A DNA stretch of 64,000 bases, taken from CAVOHU01 sp963817885 (lineage in GTDB: Bacteria; Acidobacteriota; Vicinamibacteria; Vicinamibacterales; JAKQTR01). The position numbers were made by a program, and so were the translations under genes. The notes below the pieces were generated by a model. The model was given only the letters and a program-made list of their open reading frames with translations. It made no database searches and was not told the DNA's origin. The stretch is from contig CAWFQE010000010.1 in assembly GCA_963817885.1 (NCBI GenBank), positions 186,001-250,000 on the forward strand, given 5' to 3'. This document shows, in pieces, positions 1 to 8,356 of the stretch (the first letter of the stretch is position 1; every line of letters starts with the position of its first letter).

Positions 1-2
1 TC

Positions 3-3000
3 TCGGCCGACGGCAAGGCCGTCTCGTTCGACCTGAGCGGGCGCCGCTGGTCGTGTGAGGTCCTTGGAACGCGCTGCACTGATACCGGCGCGGCAGCGCC
101 CCGCGCGGCTGAGGCCGGACGCGGCGCGGGAGGCGGGCGCGCCGGCGCAGGCCGGGGCGGCGCGGTCGGCAACGCCGTACCATCGCCAGACGGAAAGCAG
201 GCGGCCTTCATCCGCGACTGGAATCTCTGGGTCCGCGACGTTCCCACCAATCGCGAACGCCAGCTCACGACCGACGGAATCGAACACTTCGGCTACGCCA
301 CGGACAACGCCGGCTGGAGCAGGAGCGACCGCGCCATCCTGTTGTGGTCGCCAGATTCGAAGAAGATCGCCACCTACCAGCAGGACGAACGCGAGGTCGG
401 CGAGATGTACCTCGTCAGCACGCCGGTCGAGCGGTCGGGCCACCCCACGTTGAGCAGGTGGAGGTTCCCGCTGCCGGGCGACAAGACGATGGCCATGCTT
501 CACCGCGTCGTCATCGAGGTCGACACGGCGCGCGTGGTCCGCTTCCAGATGCCTCCGGACTTCCACCGCGCGACGCTTGGTGACGATGTGAGCCTGAGAG
601 ACTGGCAGTGGAAACCGGACGGTTCTCAACTGGCGTTCATCTCGACCTCGCGCGACCACAAGCAGGCCGTGCTGCGCGTGGCCGACGCCACGACGGGGGC
701 TGTCCGCACGGTGATGGAGGAGAAGGTCGCCACCCAGTACGAATCACGCGTCGGCTGCCAGGTTCTCTGGGGCACCGGTGAAGTCATTTGGTACTCCGAG
801 CGCGACAACTGGGGCCACCTGTATCTCTACGACCTCGCGACCGGATCGCTCAAGAACCAGATCACGAGCGGCGACGGCCCGGTGATGCAGATGGTCCGGC
901 TCGACGAGAAGACGCGGACGGTCTGGTTCCAGGCGCAGGGGCGCGAGAAGGGCGAGGACCCCTACTTCCGTCACTACTACCGCGTCGGCCTCGACGGCCG
1001 CGGTTACACCTCCCTCACTCCCGTCGTTGGAGATCACACGATCCAACTGTCGCCATCCGGCCGATTCATCGTCGACACCTCGTCGCAGCCGGACGCCGAG
1101 CCATCGGTCGCGCTTCGCGATGGCGACGGACATTTCCTGATGATGCTCGAGAAGGCCGACATCTCCAGGCTGACCGCGACGGGCTGGAAGCCGCCCCTGC
1201 CGATCACGATGAAGGCCCGCGACGGCAAGACCGACATCTACGGCCTCCTGTTCCGGCCGTCGAACTTCGATCCGGCGAAGAAGTACCCGATCGTCAACAA
1301 CGTCTATCCGGGCCCGCAGACCGGCAGCACGGGCAGCCGGGCCTTCACGCCCGCGCGCGGAGACCGGCAGGCGCTCTCCGAGCTCGGCTTCATCGTTGTC
1401 ACCATCGACGGGATGGGAACGCCCGGCCGATCGAAGTCGTTCCAGGACGCGTACTACGGCGCAATGGGCCGAGACAACACGATCCCGGATCAGATCGCGG
1501 GCATGAAGGAGCTGGCCGCGAAGTATCCGTGGATCGATCTCGATCGCGCAGGGATCTGGGGGCACTCAGGTGGAGGCTTCGCCACGACAACCGCGATGTT
1601 CAGATTTCCTGACTTCTTCAAGGCAGGGATCGCCGAGTCGGGCAACCACGATCAGCGCGTGAACGAGGACGACTGGGGAGAGCGCTATCAGGGTCTCGTC
1701 ACGCGAAACGCCGACGGAACCGACAGCTACACGCAGGAGGCGAACCAGAACTACGCGGCGAACCTCAAGGGCCACCTGCTGCTCGCACACGGCACGATGG
1801 ACACCAACGTGCCGCCGTATCAGACAATGCTCATCGCCGACGCGCTGATCAAGGCGAACAAGGACTTCGACCTGCTGATGCTGCCGAACCAGAACCACGG
1901 GTACGGATCGGCGTCGGCCTACATGATGCGCCGCCGATGGGACTACTTCGTGAAGTGGCTGATGGGCGTCGAGCCGCCGAAGGAGTACCAGCTGCAGCAG
2001 CCCGGAGGGGGGCGCGGGGCCGCGCCGGCCGCCGCGCGGCCGCCTGGGGCGACACAGGCTGCGCAGACACCCGGCGGACCACAGGGTCCGCGTGAGCCAA
2101 CCAGGGCCGACATCCTTCGCGGCGGATGGGGCCCGTACCGGGCGAACAACGACCTGCTGTCGTATCACCTCGACATTCGCGTGGACCCCGAGAAGAAGTT
2201 CATCAGCGGGAAGAACACGATCCGTTTCCGCATGCTGCAGGACGGCACCAGGATTCAGCTCGACCTGGTGGACAGCCTCAGCATCGACAAGATCCTGCTC
2301 GGCACCAGCCCGTTGAAGTTCGAGCGGGAGCTGGGCGCGGTGTTCGTCGACTTTCCCGAGAAGTTCGTCAAGGGCCGAACCTATTCGATCGATTTCTACT
2401 ACTCGGGCAATCCGAAGGAGACGGGACGCTTCGGCGGGATGACCTTCCGCAAAGACCCGGCGGGCCGGACCTGGATCAACACGGCGTGCCAGGGGCCGGG
2501 CGCCAGCGTGTGGTGGCCCAACAAGGATCAGCAGCGCGACGAAGTCGAGAACATGCGCCTGAGCGTTTCGATTCCGAACGACCTGGTCGACGTGTCGAAC
2601 GGGAAGTTCATGGGCAAGACGGATCTCGGCGACGGCTACACGCGATGGGACTGGCTCATCCAGTACCCGATCAACAACTACAGCGTGTCGCTCAACATCG
2701 GCCGCTACGAGCACTTCACCGACACGGCCAACGGCATGACGCTCGACTTCTACGTCCTTCCCGAGAGCCTCGAGAAGGCGAAGAAGCAGTTCGCGCAGGC
2801 GCGCTCGATGATCGAGTGCTTCGAGAAGTACTTCGGGGAATACCCGTTCAAGAAGGACGGCTACAAGCTGATCGAGGCGCCGTATTCGGGCATGGAGCAC
2901 CAGAGCGCGGTGACCTACGGCAACCACTTCGCCAACGGGTACCTGGAGCGCGACTGGACGGGCGTGGGCATCAGCACGAAGTTCGACTTCATCATCATCC

Positions 3001-3641
3001 ACGAGAGCGCGCACGAGTGGTTCGGCAACAGCGTCACGGCCGCCGACGTCGCCGACGAGTGGATTCACGAGGGCTGGGGCACCTATCTCGAGTGCGTGTA
3101 TGTCGAGCACATGTTCGGCAAGGACGAGGCGCTCAAGTACACGAACGGTTACAAGTCGAAGGTCCGCAATCGCGAGCCTGTCGTCACCACGCCCGGCATC
3201 AACCGCACGCCGTCCCAGGACATGTATTTCAAGGGCGCGCTCTTCATCAACACGCTGCGCAGCGTTGTCGACAACGACGTCGCGTGGTGGAAGCTGATGC
3301 GGGAGTTCTACCAGCGCTTCAAGTACCAGGACATTTCGACCGATGACGTCGTGGCGTTCTTCAATCAAAAGACGGGCCGGAACCTGACGCCGCTCTTCAA
3401 CCAATACCTGCGGCGCGCCGCGCTGCCGACGCTCGACCTGCAGTTCCAGGATGGCGGACAGGTCGCCTACCGCTGGAACGCCGAGGTGAAGGACTTCGCG
3501 ATGCCCATCAGGGCCGGCGAGAAGGGCAAGTGGCAGATCCTGCGGCCGACGACCGAGTGGCAGACGATGACGACCACGATCGACAAGGCGGATTTCGAGG
3601 TGGCGACGGATCTCTACTACGTGAACGTGAGCAAGCAGTAG
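3..3641 (+). CDS. S9 prolyl oligopeptidase / M1 aminopeptidase fusion (5' end outside window)
   Basis: The reading frame is open from the left edge, so the true start lies upstream; about 1212 residues are visible. The first half is a dipeptidyl-peptidase-IV-like beta-propeller (with SPDSKK, WKPDGS and SPSGR blades) followed by an alpha/beta hydrolase. Its nucleophile is in GHSGGG (Ser codon at 1566), with Asp in GTMDTNVPP (1800) and His in NQNHGYG (1896). After a Gly/Pro/Ala-rich linker at about 1990-2100 comes a complete M1 metallopeptidase: the GMEHQS exopeptidase motif (GxMEN variant), zinc site HESAHEWFGN (His codon at 3000) and the downstream Glu in DEWIHEGWGTY. One polypeptide thus carries a serine dipeptidyl-peptidase and a zinc aminopeptidase, probably exported for peptide scavenging. 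No stop or shift lies between the two halves. The fusion is seen directly; substrates are inferred. Confidence 0.9.
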   Translation, partial: SADGKAVSFDLSGRRWSCEVLGTRCTDTGAAAPRAAEAGRGAGGGRAGAGRGGAVGNAVPSPDGKQAAFIRDWNLWVRDVPTNRERQLTTDGIEHFGYATDNAGWSRSDRAILLWSPDSKKIATYQQDEREVGEMYLVSTPVERSGHPTLSRWRFPLPGDKTMAMLHRVVIEVDTARVVRFQMPPDFHRATLGDDVSLRDWQWKPDGSQLAFISTSRDHKQAVLRVADATTGAVRTVMEEKVATQYESRVGCQVLWGTGEVIWYSERDNWGHLYLYDLATGSLKNQITSGDGPVMQMVRLDEKTRTVWFQAQGREKGEDPYFRHYYRVGLDGRGYTSLTPVVGDHTIQLSPSGRFIVDTSSQPDAEPSVALRDGDGHFLMMLEKADISRLTATGWKPPLPITMKARDGKTDIYGLLFRPSNFDPAKKYPIVNNVYPGPQTGSTGSRAFTPARGDRQALSELGFIVVTIDGMGTPGRSKSFQDAYYGAMGRDNTIPDQIAGMKELAAKYPWIDLDRAGIWGHSGGGFATTTAMFRFPDFFKAGIAESGNHDQRVNEDDWGERYQGLVTRNADGTDSYTQEANQNYAANLKGHLLLAHGTMDTNVPPYQTMLIADALIKANKDFDLLMLPNQNHGYGSASAYMMRRRWDYFVKWLMGVEPPKEYQLQQPGGGRGAAPAAARPPGATQAAQTPGGPQGPREPTRADILRGGWGPYRANNDLLSYHLDIRVDPEKKFISGKNTIRFRMLQDGTRIQLDLVDSLSIDKILLGTSPLKFERELGAVFVDFPEKFVKGRTYSIDFYYSGNPKETGRFGGMTFRKDPAGRTWINTACQGPGASVWWPNKDQQRDEVENMRLSVSIPNDLVDVSNGKFMGKTDLGDGYTRWDWLIQYPINNYSVSLNIGRYEHFTDTANGMTLDFYVLPESLEKAKKQFAQARSMIECFEKYFGEYPFKKDGYKLIEAPYSGMEHQSAVTYGNHFANGYLERDWTGVGISTKFDFIIIHESAHEWFGNSVTAADVADEWIHEGWGTYLECVYVEHMFGKDEALKYTNGYKSKVRNREPVVTTPGINRTPSQDMYFKGALFINTLRSVVDNDVAWWKLMREFYQRFKYQDISTDDVVAFFNQKTGRNLTPLFNQYLRRAALPTLDLQFQDGGQVAYRWNAEVKDFAMPIRAGEKGKWQILRPTTEWQTMTTTIDKADFEVATDLYYVNVSKQ

Positions 3642-3688
3642 GCGGCACGCCGGCGCGGCAGCCGGCGGCGATTCGAACGGTTACCGGT

Positions 3689-3694
3689 TATTCT
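3689..3694 (+). promoter_or_regulatory. Putative -10 box (TATTCT) for a leaderless transcript
   Basis: TATTCT ends 6 bases before the ATG at 3701. There is no Shine-Dalgarno between them, so transcription would start at or next to the start codon. Confidence 0.35.
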
Positions 3695-3700
3695 GTCCGG

Positions 3701-4615
3701 ATGAAGGTCGTCATCGCAGGAGGCTCGGGATTCCTCGGGCGGGCCTTGTCGGGCGCGCTGATGGGCGCCGGCCACGAGGTCGTGGTGCTCACTCGCCGCG
3801 CGGCTCCAACAGGTAGCGCTCCGGCGCGGGGTCTGATCCACGTGTCGTGGACGCCAGGCGGCACGCCTGGAAGCTGGGCCGATGCCTGCACGGGCGCGGA
3901 CGCGATCGTGAATTCCGCTGGTGAGTCGCTCGCTGCCAGGCGGTGGACCGACGCGCAGAAAGCGGCTCTTCTGAGGAGCCGCCTTGACGCGACCGCGAGC
4001 CTGGTCGACCTGATCGGCACGATGCGCCCTGCGCCCGCCGTTCTGCTCAGCAGCTCTGCGATCGGCTTTTACGGCGCGCATGGCGACGAAGTGCTGACCG
4101 AGGACGCACCGGCCGGAAGTGACTTCCTGGCCGACCTGGTCGGGCAATGGGAGGGTGCCGCCTCTCGAGCGGCTGAGCTCACGCGTGTCGTGATGCTCCG
4201 GACCGGCCTCGTCCTCGATCCTCGTGAAGGGGCGCTCTCGAAGATGCTGCTCCCCTTCAAGCTCGGCCTCGGTGGGCCGTTCGGGTCGGGCCGGCAGTTC
4301 GTGTCGTGGATTCATCGGGAGGACTGGGTGTCGATGGCGCGCTGGCTGATCGAGACGCCCGGCGTCGCTGGCCCGGTCAATGCGACCGCGCCGAACCCGG
4401 TGTCGAACCGCGAGTTTGCCAGGACGCTCGGCAGGGCGCTCAGGCGGCCCGCGTTCATTCCGGCGCCATCCTTCGCGCTGCGCCTCATCCTCGGAGAGAT
4501 GGCCGATCCGCTCGTGCTCTCCGGCCAGCGAGTGGTTCCCGCGAAGGCACTCGCCGCGGGATTCACCTTCAAGTTCGAGCACCTGGATCCAGCGTTGGCT
4601 GCCCTTCTGCGTTGA
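3701..4615 (+). CDS. TIGR01777 family NAD(P)-binding epimerase (YfcH-like)
   Basis: 304 residues, extended SDR fold. The N-terminal Rossmann motif GGSGFLGRAL binds NAD(P); family landmarks NSAGESLAARRWT, SSSAIGFYG and FVSWIHREDW are all present, and a DUF1731-like tail ends in FEHLDPALAALL. This family is related to nucleotide-sugar epimerases and to cell-division-associated SulA-like proteins of cyanobacteria; the physiological substrate is unknown. The start was placed at the ATG that begins MKVVIAGGSGF, because the frame upstream overlaps the preceding peptidase gene and adds no conserved sequence. A TATTCT box lies 6 bases upstream. Length is normal for the family (about 300). Confidence 0.9.
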   Translation: MKVVIAGGSGFLGRALSGALMGAGHEVVVLTRRAAPTGSAPARGLIHVSWTPGGTPGSWADACTGADAIVNSAGESLAARRWTDAQKAALLRSRLDATASLVDLIGTMRPAPAVLLSSSAIGFYGAHGDEVLTEDAPAGSDFLADLVGQWEGAASRAAELTRVVMLRTGLVLDPREGALSKMLLPFKLGLGGPFGSGRQFVSWIHREDWVSMARWLIETPGVAGPVNATAPNPVSNREFARTLGRALRRPAFIPAPSFALRLILGEMADPLVLSGQRVVPAKALAAGFTFKFEHLDPALAALLR

Positions 4616-4674
4616 TCGGGCCCGGGCTGGCGCCACACATTCGCTCTGCGGTGCCGGCTCGGTCGTTCCGTCGC

Positions 4675-4735
4675 CCCGCTTGCGCTCGCCGGCAGCCGCC
4701 CACCCGAGGTGCCTGACGATCGGTTTCCCGCATCG
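4675..4735 (+). repeat. Direct repeat copy 1 (about 60 bp)
   Basis: Imperfect copy of 4879-4938. The shared core is GGTGCCTGACGATCGGT, flanked by CCCGCTTG-like sequence on the left and CCCGCATCG on the right. Confidence 0.5.
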
Positions 4736-4878
4736 GCGGCGGCTGGCCGCCCGGTCTGGCGGGTCCTGCCCGATCATCAGGCACACTCGTGCGGACGACA
4801 GCTCGTCGGTGATAGCTGGGACGCCCTCGACGCGCGGATGAGGCTCGCGTGCGACGTCGCATGGTCTCGCCGGTGACT

Positions 4879-4938
4879 CCCGCTTGCTCGGGCTCCTGCC
4901 GCCCGCCCAAGGTGCCTGACGATCGGTCACCCGCATCG
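4879..4938 (+). repeat. Direct repeat copy 2 (about 60 bp)
   Basis: Imperfect copy of 4675-4735, offset by about 203 bases. It ends 40 bases before the stop of the istB remnant. Confidence 0.5.
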
Positions 4939-4978
4939 ATGGCGGCGTGACATACTCCGGGCCCCAAGCCTCCAGCCG

Positions 4979-5166
4979 TCAGTACTTCGCGAGCCCCCAG
5001 AGTGCTTCGGTAATCGTGTCCGCGTTCGGCAGCGACCGGCGCTCATACCGCGCCGAGATCAGGGTGAACAGGTCCTCTGCTTCCTCCGGGCTCTGTTGGA
5101 CCCACCCGAGGTCGTCGAGGATGACCACGACGCGCGGCGAACACGAGAACTCACGCACAGCTTCTA
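4979..5166 (-). pseudogene. IS21 IstB ATPase remnant joined to an E1-beta-like tail
   Basis: Read on the minus strand, about 44 codons (5033-5166) carry the IstB helper-ATPase signature: VVVILDDLGW (Walker B) then SPEEAEDLFTLISARYERRS. Intact IstB continues for about 100 more residues, and the Walker A half is also missing. Directly in frame, the last 17 codons (4982-5032) read LPNADTITEALWGLAKY and then stop. That is not IstB: 11 of 17 residues match the C-terminus of the E1-beta protein encoded at 7279-8262 (LPNAEKITDALRSLAAY). The scar therefore joins a transposition gene to the tail of a second E1-beta copy. Its 5' end overlaps the stop of the VWFA gene. The IstB call is strong by motif; the E1-beta match is short. 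Confidence 0.6.
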
Positions 5167-7086
5167 GCGTGAAGCAGCGCTGGGGGCTCGGTAGCCTGGC
5201 CGGGCTCGGACCGTGACGCCCGGCCTGTTCACTTCCACTCGAATCTTCCGATACGTGCCGTCCTGATTCTGGTTGGCGGGGTAGTACCAGACCGTGTACT
5301 GTTCGCTCAGCTCTCGGTCGATTTCCGAGAAGATTGGGTCCATGTCGGCGAGGGTCTGCGCCGAGTACAGCCGTCCACCGCTCGTCTCGGCCACGCGCCG
5401 GAGGAACTCGGTCGCCTTTGCAGACGCATCGCGGGTCCCCTCACCGAAATCCGGTGGAATGAGTCTCGAACGATAGTTCGGTTGACGCGCCATCCCCGCT
5501 GGCACCTCGTCGACTTTGGGCTCGTACTGAACCGCATAGATCGGCGTATGCGACTCCTCGACGCGTGTGCGTGCGCCGGCCGCATCGACCAACCGGCTGC
5601 TCGTGTCGATGCCGTCGGTGAACAAGACGATGGCGGACCTGTCACCAACCTGATCCAATCGATCGGCGAGGAGCAGTTCGAGCGCGTCATACAGTCGTGT
5701 CCAGCCTCTCGCCCTTGGACCGCCCAGCCGATCCACGGCGGCGTGCAAGCGATCGCGGTCGTCGGTCAGCTCGGAGCAGACGAGGATGCGCCGGTCGAAC
5801 GAGGCCACGAGCAGACGGCCGAGCGGATTGAGCGTATCCACAAAGCGCCGCGCGGAGCCCTGTATCTCGCGATCGTGCAGACGCAGGCTGGTCGACGTGT
5901 CGACGAGGAGGCCGATATCGAATGGTCCCGAAGAGGGGATCACGCGGTCGACCTTCTGTTCGAGATCTTCCTCGAACACATGGATGTCGGAGGGTGCGAG
6001 ATCAAGGACAGATCGTCCCTCCCTGTCCACGACGCGCACGGGGACCGATACGTAGGTCACGGCCGCGCTGAATCGCGCCGACGCAGAAGTCGAGTTCGAG
6101 CCCGGTTCGCCGACTGGCACCTCTGCCGCCGGTGGCTGTGGCTCCCGAAGCTCCATTCGAGTCTCACGCCCAGGACTGTACGCCGCGCATAGAGGCGGGT
6201 GGCTCGGCGGGCGCGGCTTCCGTCCATGGAACTGCCACACCAGCGCTTGTGGCGAAGCTGGTTCGAACGTCAAACGTCTTTCAACGATGACTTGGGATCC
6301 CGCGCGCGGGCCGATGACTCGCTGAACCGGTTGCTGGGCCACCTCCGAGCCTTCCCACACCCTGGCCGTGAGGAGCGCGCCGATGTCGAGCTGACCTGTC
6401 TTGTAGAGACTCGCTGGCACGACGATCGCGAGAGCGGACTGACGGAAGCTTGCCTGCCAGTCGCCAAGTGCGCCAACCACGCCAAACTCAGACGGCACTT
6501 CGTCCTTCGGACTCATCTCGCCACTGCTCCAGCCGGCACGACCCAGGTACACGCTTTCAGCGAGGAAGACGAAATCCGCTCCGTCCGGCGATGGTCGTAC
6601 GTCGTAGACACCGAGTTTCGCGAATTCCCTCTCGACCGCGTTCTTGACGTCCACGTCGGCCGCGAATCGGTTGCGCCCGAGCTCGGTTTGGCCCGGCGAC
6701 GAATCGCCTGCTCCCTTCACCGCGGGGCGACGGAGGACAGCGAACGTGGGCCCTCTTTCTGTGCTCGTTCGCAGATCGACCGGCGTGCGCGGGTCTCGGT
6801 CGCGTGAATCTCGAAGATACGGCCGAGGAGGGAACGAGAGGAATTGCATATCCTGGTATGGCGCGGGAAGAACATGCGCTTTCCCGTCCGATTTCCACGT
6901 GCGACCATCGGCCATCCTCACCTCACGGACGTCCGGACACATGGTGAGGAGGTCCGAGTCCCTGAGCGCCACGACGTAGACACTCGGTCGCGGCGCGCCT
7001 CGGGCGTACGCCGCGAGCACGCCGACGATCAGGACGAAGGCGATACGCAGTGGGGCACGTGGGTTCGGCCTGCACCGGTAGGTCAT
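5164..7086 (-). CDS. VWFA-domain exported protein (TIGR03436-like)
   Basis: About 640 residues. An N-terminal hydrophobic segment (RIAFVLIVGVLAAYA) looks like a signal anchor. Residues about 40-340 are a poorly conserved region. From about 345 the protein has the layout of the VWFA-related family abundant in Acidobacteria: a beta-rich lead-in (VSVPVRVVDREGRSV, HVFEEDLEQKV), then a von Willebrand A domain with the MIDAS metal site DTSTS (about residue 396) and LFTDGIDT, ending in RKIRVEV and RARPGYRAP. The start is the ATG at 7086, not the one 18 bases upstream, because GGGAGG precedes it by 8 bases. The gene's last bases overlap the istB scar. The family function is unknown; it is probably a surface or periplasmic binding protein. 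Confidence 0.85.
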   Translation of the reverse strand: MTYRCRPNPRAPLRIAFVLIVGVLAAYARGAPRPSVYVVALRDSDLLTMCPDVREVRMADGRTWKSDGKAHVLPAPYQDMQFLSFPPRPYLRDSRDRDPRTPVDLRTSTERGPTFAVLRRPAVKGAGDSSPGQTELGRNRFAADVDVKNAVEREFAKLGVYDVRPSPDGADFVFLAESVYLGRAGWSSGEMSPKDEVPSEFGVVGALGDWQASFRQSALAIVVPASLYKTGQLDIGALLTARVWEGSEVAQQPVQRVIGPRAGSQVIVERRLTFEPASPQALVWQFHGRKPRPPSHPPLCAAYSPGRETRMELREPQPPAAEVPVGEPGSNSTSASARFSAAVTYVSVPVRVVDREGRSVLDLAPSDIHVFEEDLEQKVDRVIPSSGPFDIGLLVDTSTSLRLHDREIQGSARRFVDTLNPLGRLLVASFDRRILVCSELTDDRDRLHAAVDRLGGPRARGWTRLYDALELLLADRLDQVGDRSAIVLFTDGIDTSSRLVDAAGARTRVEESHTPIYAVQYEPKVDEVPAGMARQPNYRSRLIPPDFGEGTRDASAKATEFLRRVAETSGGRLYSAQTLADMDPIFSEIDRELSEQYTVWYYPANQNQDGTYRKIRVEVNRPGVTVRARPGYRAPSAASR

Positions 7087-7203
7087 GGCACGACCTCCCG
7101 TCATCGCTGACGATTCACGTTGATGTTATCCTGGGCGAACCGCCAAGCGCGCGCGATCCCATTAGTCTCGGGCCGGGCCCTGGGGCCTCGGAGCGAGCTT
7201 CAG

Positions 7204-7282
7204 CTAGGGGTCGGGACGGATTTCGCGCATTGCAGATCTGAAATTCAGATTTGTCATGCGCGAAATCCGTCCCGACCCCTAG
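7204..7282. repeat. Near-perfect 79-bp hairpin overlapping the E1-beta stop codon
   Basis: The arms 7204-7230 and 7256-7282 are perfect 27-base inverted complements. Inside the loop a second stem pairs ATCTGA (7236-7241) with TCAGAT (7245-7250) around AAT. The right arm contains the stop codon of the E1-beta gene, which is read leftward, so the hairpin would form at the very end of that mRNA. It could act as a terminator or mRNA stabiliser. The size and perfection also resemble a REP/REPIN-type mobile palindrome. There is no U-tract after the stem. Confidence 0.85.
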
Positions 7283-8262
7283 TATGCCGCGAGGCTCCGC
7301 AGCGCGTCGGTGATCTTCTCGGCGTTCGGCAGGGTGTGCTGTTCGAGCACGCTCGAGAACGGGCAGTGCGTATCCGGGTACGTCAGGCGGCGTACGGGCG
7401 CGTCGAGCGATTCGAATCGCTCCTCCATGATCACGGCCGAGAGTTCCGCGCCGATGCCCAGGGTCTTTACATCCTCGTGCACGATCAGCACGCGGCCGGT
7501 CTTCTCGAGCGACGCGAACATCGCGGCCTTGTCGTAGGGCATGAGCGACCTGAGGTCGATGACTTCGACCTCGACGCCCTCCTTCGACAGGCGATCGGCG
7601 GCCTCGAGCGAGGGCAGCACCATCGCTCCGTACGTGACCAGCGTGACATGGCGGCCTTCGCGGCGAATCGCGGCCTCCCCGATTGGCACGATCTCGTCGC
7701 CTTCGGGCACGGGCCCCTTCGCCCGCCGGTAGAGGAACTTGTGCTCCAGGTAGATGACCGGGTTGTCGTCGCGGATGGCCGCCTTGAGCAGGCCCATGGC
7801 GTCCCACGCGGTTGATGGCGCCACCACCTTCAGCCCGGGCCGGTGAACGAACCACGATTCCGGGTTCTGAGAGTGGTAGAGGCCGCCGCCCACATTGCCG
7901 CCGACCGGCGCGCGGACGACGATCGGACAGGCGGTGCGCCCGCCGGAGCGATAGCGCAGCGTGGCCGCCTGGTTGACGATCTGGTCGAAGCCGCACGTGA
8001 TGAAGTCGCCGAACTGCATCTCGGCGACGGGCCTGTACCCGCGCAGCGACGCACCGATGCTCGCCCCGATGATGCACGACTCGGAGATCGGCGTGTCCAG
8101 GCACCGGTATTCGCCGAACTCCTCGAACAGCCCTTGCGTGGCGCCGAACGCGCCGCCGTAGGCCCCGACGTCCTCGCCGAGCACGAACACCTTCGGATCG
8201 CGGCGCATCTCGTCGCGAAGGCCGTCGCGGATGGCTTCCAGGTAGGTGATCTCGTTCGCCAT
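7279..8262 (-). CDS. 2-oxoacid dehydrogenase E1 component, beta subunit
   Basis: 327 residues, the usual length. It is the pyrimidine-binding transketolase-like subunit of a heterotetrameric thiamine-diphosphate E1, which decarboxylates pyruvate or a related 2-oxoacid and passes the acyl group to E2 lipoyl. Visible hallmarks are VLGEDVGAYGG, DTPISES, the PVGGNVGGGLYHSQ loop and the transketolase C domain (VTYGAMV, EVIDLRSLMPYD). The start was set at MANEITYLEAIRDGL; the upstream in-frame residues are not conserved. It lies 94 bases downstream of the alpha subunit on the same strand, so they form an operon. No E2 or E3 gene is nearby. Pyruvate, acetoin and branched-chain enzymes are hard to separate by eye, so no symbol is given. 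Confidence 0.92.
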   Translation of the reverse strand: MANEITYLEAIRDGLRDEMRRDPKVFVLGEDVGAYGGAFGATQGLFEEFGEYRCLDTPISESCIIGASIGASLRGYRPVAEMQFGDFITCGFDQIVNQAATLRYRSGGRTACPIVVRAPVGGNVGGGLYHSQNPESWFVHRPGLKVVAPSTAWDAMGLLKAAIRDDNPVIYLEHKFLYRRAKGPVPEGDEIVPIGEAAIRREGRHVTLVTYGAMVLPSLEAADRLSKEGVEVEVIDLRSLMPYDKAAMFASLEKTGRVLIVHEDVKTLGIGAELSAVIMEERFESLDAPVRRLTYPDTHCPFSSVLEQHTLPNAEKITDALRSLAAY

Positions 8263-8356
8263 GGTCTTCGGCCCCATCCTTCCACCCGGTCGTCGACAGG
8301 TGCCAGGCCAGGATGCCCTGCCACCCGCAAGACTCGTCACAATCGCGGTCTCGTCC

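Larger units (their letters stand above)
4616..4978. other. Non-coding stretch with a degenerate direct repeat
   Basis: No convincing gene. It holds two imperfect copies of a roughly 60-base sequence, about 203 bases apart, each centred on GGTGCCTGACGATCGGT and followed by CCCGCATCG. It lies directly next to the istB scar, so it may be debris of the same insertion event, but no terminal inverted repeat could be recognised. Confidence 0.5.

Noticed and set aside
1566..3404. 612-codon open frame opposite the S9-M1 gene
   Set aside because: Shadow frame with Arg/Val/Asp-rich composition; the sense strand encodes both catalytic sites.
4616..4978. tRNA or other RNA gene
   Set aside because: No cloverleaf or T-loop consensus could be found on either strand; only the direct repeat stands out.
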